A stretch of DNA of 10,796 nucleotides. Source: CAZSSM01 sp964609385 (GTDB lineage: Bacteria; Planctomycetota; Planctomycetia; Isosphaerales; Isosphaeraceae). Below the pieces are notes generated by a model that saw only the letters and a list, made by a program, of their open reading frames with translations, was not told where the DNA came from and made no database searches. Within the stretch, counting starts at the first letter, position 1, and each line of letters opens with the position of its first letter. Positions 9,601-10,796 of this stretch are shown here, in pieces. The DNA is taken from NCBI GenBank assembly GCA_964609385.1, contig CAZSSM010000148.1:1-10796 (forward strand). The letters are read 5' to 3'. The position numbers and the translations under genes were made by a program.

Positions 9601-9887
9601 GGATCCGCGTCTACCGCCACGACGACGCGAACATGCTGACGATCGCCGACCGAATCCGCTGGGCCGAATACTGGGAAACCCAGTTCGAGGAAATCGACAC
9701 GCTCGTCCGGGACAACCCGAAACGCCTGGCCAAAATGGCGGAAAAGGACGTGTTGGCCTGGCGCAACATGATGAAATACGCGGACAACGTCGGTGACATC
9801 CTCCAAACGATCGCCGACACCCTCCTGCCCCGTGACTTCACTGAATTCGTCGAACACGGCTTCGACGACCCGCCTGCGGACTCATGA
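6696..9887 (+). CDS. LRR-Roc-COR-TIR protein (Roco-family GTPase with C-terminal TIR domain)
   Basis: This 1063-residue multidomain protein is probably cytoplasmic and resembles an NLR-type sensor. Residues 1-104 hold a cap and diverged LRRs (LDLGQLGLTALPDEL). Residues 105-324 are ten 22-residue LRRs, followed by a closing LRR with IPSEIL. The Roc GTPase (about 365-555) has Walker A GNGRIGKT (378-385), switch motif WDFGGQ (431-436), an atypical guanine-specificity motif NQCE (501-504) and YSAM. The COR domain (about 566-845) has the family block LLNYLHAIGVVYYREGLFND. A linker leads to a TIR domain (about 876-1020) with SYAHQE, the BB-loop-like RDKDGLGLGE (910-919) and SPYCMFELFEVW, in which E951 occupies the catalytic NADase position. 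An acidic, helical tail ends the protein. Known family roles: Roc-COR is a GTP-driven dimer switch and bacterial TIRs often degrade NAD. Immune or cell-death function is inferred. ATG 6696 is chosen over GTG 6684; neither has a clear ribosome-binding site. Confidence 0.96.
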   Translation: MSHPEGLQIALQRIAEEKEQGTGFLDLGQLGLTALPDELFDLDHLTGLNLGAYYWDEDERLQRAFSDIEPNQITGDLGRLTHFDELSSLSVSSIPIADLHPISKLQTLQALYCSGTQVHDLKPLENLQTLQTLHCSDTQVHDLKPLENLQTLKVLDCNSTQVHDLKPLENLQTLQALYCSGTQVHDLKPLENLQTLQTLHCSDTQVHDLKPLENLQTLKVLDCNSTQVHDLKPLENLQTLQALYCSFTQVHDLKPLENLQTLQSLHCSGTQVHDLKPLENLQTLQSLHCSGTQVHDLKPLENLQTLQKLDCRNTAVTELPEDLVWSPSLEELSFSSTKPTRIPSEILGKDCLERVRAHLRDLEYGAEAIPDTKVLVLGNGRIGKTQICRRLRGLEFEHQANSTHGIQVNTIPFEVPESEGLPDNQARLHLWDFGGQDLYHGTHGLFMKTRSIFLIVWTPESENTETYEYDGITFRNHRLPYWVQYVRHVSGPLTPIIVIQNQCESAEDEQRQPPVDPALLDEFRFCRTITYSAMNRRGHPTLVDAIQQAIQDLRLTQGAAQIGIGRLEVKNRLEEMRSEDSKVPPEQRTHRTLSVAEFEAMCRQTGQVSSPTALLNYLHAIGVVYYREGLFNDRILLDQQWALDAIYAVFNRETCYRPLLQLKGRFTRPLLDALVWGKEHGPEEQKVFLELMTSCGVAFVFRKDHRDDDQTEYIAPDLLPSRDAVSILIDGVWNRDDPIERITFELPFLHPAAIRSIISEIGTMAGPDIPYWKDGVCFYEETTQSRALIEQRPDPDSQTFGGQIVIEARSGRTAELLRRLHELVEQSIKRSGCGDWKVIEAPTMSMDSGRFRKIEGLEEDPDRSPLKPGRAQPDPGRISYCVSYAHQEPSNAVVDDLCTEAERRDVSILRDKDGLGLGESITDFMRQLAVGDRVFIILSEKYLKSPYCMFELFEVWRECRSDPTRFRNRIRVYRHDDANMLTIADRIRWAEYWETQFEEIDTLVRDNPKRLAKMAEKDVLAWRNMMKYADNVGDILQTIADTLLPRDFTEFVEHGFDDPPADS
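7008..7403 (+). repeat. Higher-order duplication: two 198-bp blocks of three LRR units
   Basis: Units 1-3 (7008-7205) and 4-6 (7206-7403) differ by one base, a synonymous C/A at 7010 versus 7208. At a 198-bp offset the identity continues from 7011 to 7235 into unit 7, which then differs by one codon (TTC for GGA, Phe for Gly). This shows a recent in-frame duplication of a three-unit block. Confidence 0.95.
7008..7667 (+). repeat. Tandem array of ten 66-bp LRR-encoding units
   Basis: Units start at 7008, 7074, 7140, 7206, 7272, 7338, 7404, 7470, 7536 and 7602. Each encodes a 22-residue LRR of the pattern LQTLxxLxCxxTQVHDLKP followed by LEN. A stretch of about 35 nt covering TQVHDLKPLEN is identical in the first nine units, while the tenth decays into LDCRNTAVTELPEDL. 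Units 8 and 9 are identical. The unit starting at 7206 has 36 G/C of 66, lower than the surrounding coding DNA, and is C-rich on this strand. Because 66 is a multiple of three, the other frames also stay open through the array. Confidence 0.98.
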
Positions 9888-10438
9888 CACGGTCGGCCTT
9901 GAGGCGGCCGGGGGCGAGTGCCGCGTCTTCGGCGCCGAGGCATATCCCCTCGGCCCGCTCGAAGCGATCCACCGGCGGCTCGGCGAACTCTCCGGCCGGG
10001 ACACATCGCCAACGACCAGCGGGCCGTCGCCGCCCATCCGATCAGCCTCAAGTCTTGAGGGGATGTGGCCCAAGATCGGCAGCCGATCGGCGATTGCTCG
10101 CACCGGACTGTTGCTTCATCGCGACGCGAGGACTCGAACAACGATCGGTGCGAACCGGACCGGTGTGGAGGTGTCTGGTCCTGTGGCCCCGGTCGGGTCA
10201 GTGGGAAGCAGTCGGAGCATGCCCGTTTCCAGACTCGCTGAGAACGTGGTCAAGGGTACCTTAACCGACTCCGAGGTTCGAATCCTCCATGCGCTTCTGC
10301 CGCGGCTAGGCCTGAACTACGGGGCCACCTTACACATGATGATTTCCCGAGACCCACGCGGAGCGAATCCCATGGATTAGATTCGCCGGTCGAACCTCGA
10401 AGGAGGGCCGGGGCCGAACCCGGACCACGAGAATCCCC
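9888..10438. other. Inverted-repeat-rich intergenic region
   Basis: About 550 bp without a convincing gene; a 195-codon plus-strand frame (9793-10380) overlaps the TIR gene and has no family pattern. The region holds several inverted repeats. These are CCTCAAG-T-CTTGAGG (10046-10060), GATCGGC-A-GCCGATC (10074-10088), a long imperfect hairpin closed by TCGCACCG/CGGTGCGA (10098-10153), ACCGG-A-CCGGT (10154-10164), and GGTCAAGG-GTA-CCTTAACC with one mismatch (10248-10266). A T-arm-like GAGG-TTCGAAT-CCTC lies at 10273-10287. No T-run follows any of these, so none is a standard intrinsic terminator. It could be a structured RNA, a factor-dependent terminator zone, or operator sites for the downstream gene. 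An AAGGAGG at 10400-10406 has no start codon at usable distance. Confidence 0.5.
10098..10153. repeat. Long imperfect hairpin
   Basis: The outer arms TCGCACCG (10098-10105) and CGGTGCGA (10146-10153) pair over 8 bp. Inside, after a 4/3-nt internal loop, GTTG (10110-10113) pairs with CAAC (10139-10142) and TTC (10115-10117) with GAA (10136-10138). A terminal TCGC/GCGA stem (10119-10122 with 10126-10129) closes a 3-nt loop. That gives about 19 pairs in 56 nt. Which strand is transcribed is unknown; readthrough from the TIR gene would produce the plus-strand form. Confidence 0.45.
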
Positions 10439-10796
10439 ATGCTCAATCGTGATGTCATCGTTCACCAGACCCAACGCGCCCTCAAATACGAGGACGGTAA
10501 GCTGGTCCAGGTCCTCGAGCCCGGCCGGCACACGATCCCCAGGCCGTTGCGGCTCGGTCCCTTCCGGACACCGGTCGTCCGTGTCCAGTACGTCGACATG
10601 CGCGAACGTGACCTGACCATCAAAGGTCAGGAGATCTTGACCGCCGACAAGGTGTCGATCCGGATCAGCATCATCGTGCAGTTCCGCGTCGTCGACCCCC
10701 GCGCCGCGCTAGAGGCGGTCGAGAAGTACGAAGAGCGGCTCTACACCGACGTCCAACTGGCAGCGCGACGGTCGCTGGCGGCGATGACCCTCGACG
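10439..10796 (+). CDS. SPFH/band-7 domain protein, slipin-like, N-terminal part (cut by window edge)
   Basis: The first 119 codons encode the beginning of an SPFH (stomatin/prohibitin/flotillin/HflK) domain. Landmarks are HQTQRALKYEDGKLVQVLEPGRH, then VQYVDMRERDLTIKGQEILTADKV, QFRVVDPRAALEAVEKYEERLYTD and VQLAARRSLAAMTLD, the classic order for slipins. Family members assemble into ring or cage scaffolds on membranes and often work with NfeD-type or FtsH-type proteases. Unlike many slipins there is no N-terminal hydrophobic hairpin; the protein enters the SPFH domain directly from MLNRDVIV, so membrane association would need another route. The ATG at 10439 has only a weak GAGA 6 nt upstream, yet no other start codon lies in frame between it and the AAGGAGG at 10400-10406. 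The gene is co-oriented with the LRR-Roc-COR-TIR gene but 550 bp away, so it is probably expressed separately. Confidence 0.92.
   Translation, partial: MLNRDVIVHQTQRALKYEDGKLVQVLEPGRHTIPRPLRLGPFRTPVVRVQYVDMRERDLTIKGQEILTADKVSIRISIIVQFRVVDPRAALEAVEKYEERLYTDVQLAARRSLAAMTLD

Noticed and set aside
9892..9912. GGCC-rich hairpin just after the TIR gene stop, considered as a terminator
   Set aside because: The stem is about 5 bp and is followed by G-rich sequence with no T-run.
10215..10295. tRNA-like segment: T-arm-like GAGG-TTCGAAT-CCTC with a partly pairing acceptor (GAGCATG/CATGCGC)
   Set aside because: No D-arm is visible, the best anticodon hairpin has a mismatch and lacks the invariant U33, and the acceptor has an A-G mismatch. 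It is kept only as part of the inverted-repeat region; a covariance tRNA search would decide, and a remnant is possible.
9793..10380. 195-codon plus-strand frame overlapping the end of the TIR gene
   Set aside because: The start lies deep inside the TIR gene with no ribosome-binding site, the translation is Ser/Arg/Pro-rich, and it runs through the inverted repeats. A short tail (LTDSEVRILHALLPRLGL) looks protein-like but is too little to call a gene.

Overview
The window is GC-rich bacterial chromosomal DNA. Its gene style points to a planctomycete, probably an Isosphaeraceae-like member: a PrkA-type kinase, a membrane-anchored Pro/Asp-rich protein ending in a prenyltransferase/squalene-cyclase-like toroid, an orphan polytopic membrane protein, and a very large LRR-GTPase-TIR protein. 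This taxonomic call is inferred from gene content, not from a marker gene.

Layout. Positions 1-1377 (minus) hold the N-terminal 459 codons of a PrkA-family serine protein kinase that runs off the left edge. Positions 1378-2304 hold no convincing gene. This gap contains a sigma70-like promoter pointing toward prkA, placed just after a hairpin/T-run terminator that closes the next gene. Positions 2305-3735 (minus) encode a membrane protein of about nine helices with a TTG start. Positions 3916-6321 (minus) encode a two-helix-anchored, linker-rich, toroid-domain protein. These two genes probably form one transcription unit, reading leftward. Positions 6322-6695 form a divergent intergenic region with a consensus TATAAT. 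Positions 6696-9887 (plus) encode a 1063-residue LRR-Roc-COR-TIR protein. Positions 9888-10438 are non-coding and unusually rich in inverted repeats. From 10439 to the right edge (plus) lies the start of an SPFH/band-7 (slipin-like) protein.

The most interesting object is the LRR-Roc-COR-TIR gene. One polypeptide carries a ligand-sensing repeat domain, a Roco GTPase switch and a C-terminal TIR domain that keeps the glutamate needed for NAD hydrolysis. This is the layout expected of a self-contained NLR-like sensor/effector. Its LRR array is built from 66-bp units that are almost identical in DNA sequence, with a 198-bp three-unit block duplicated nearly perfectly. Nearly all differences between units fall in five codons, including those predicted to face the ligand, and change the amino acid. 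The array therefore looks recently expanded and possibly diversifying. A defence or cell-death role is inference; no neighbour in the window is a known defence partner.
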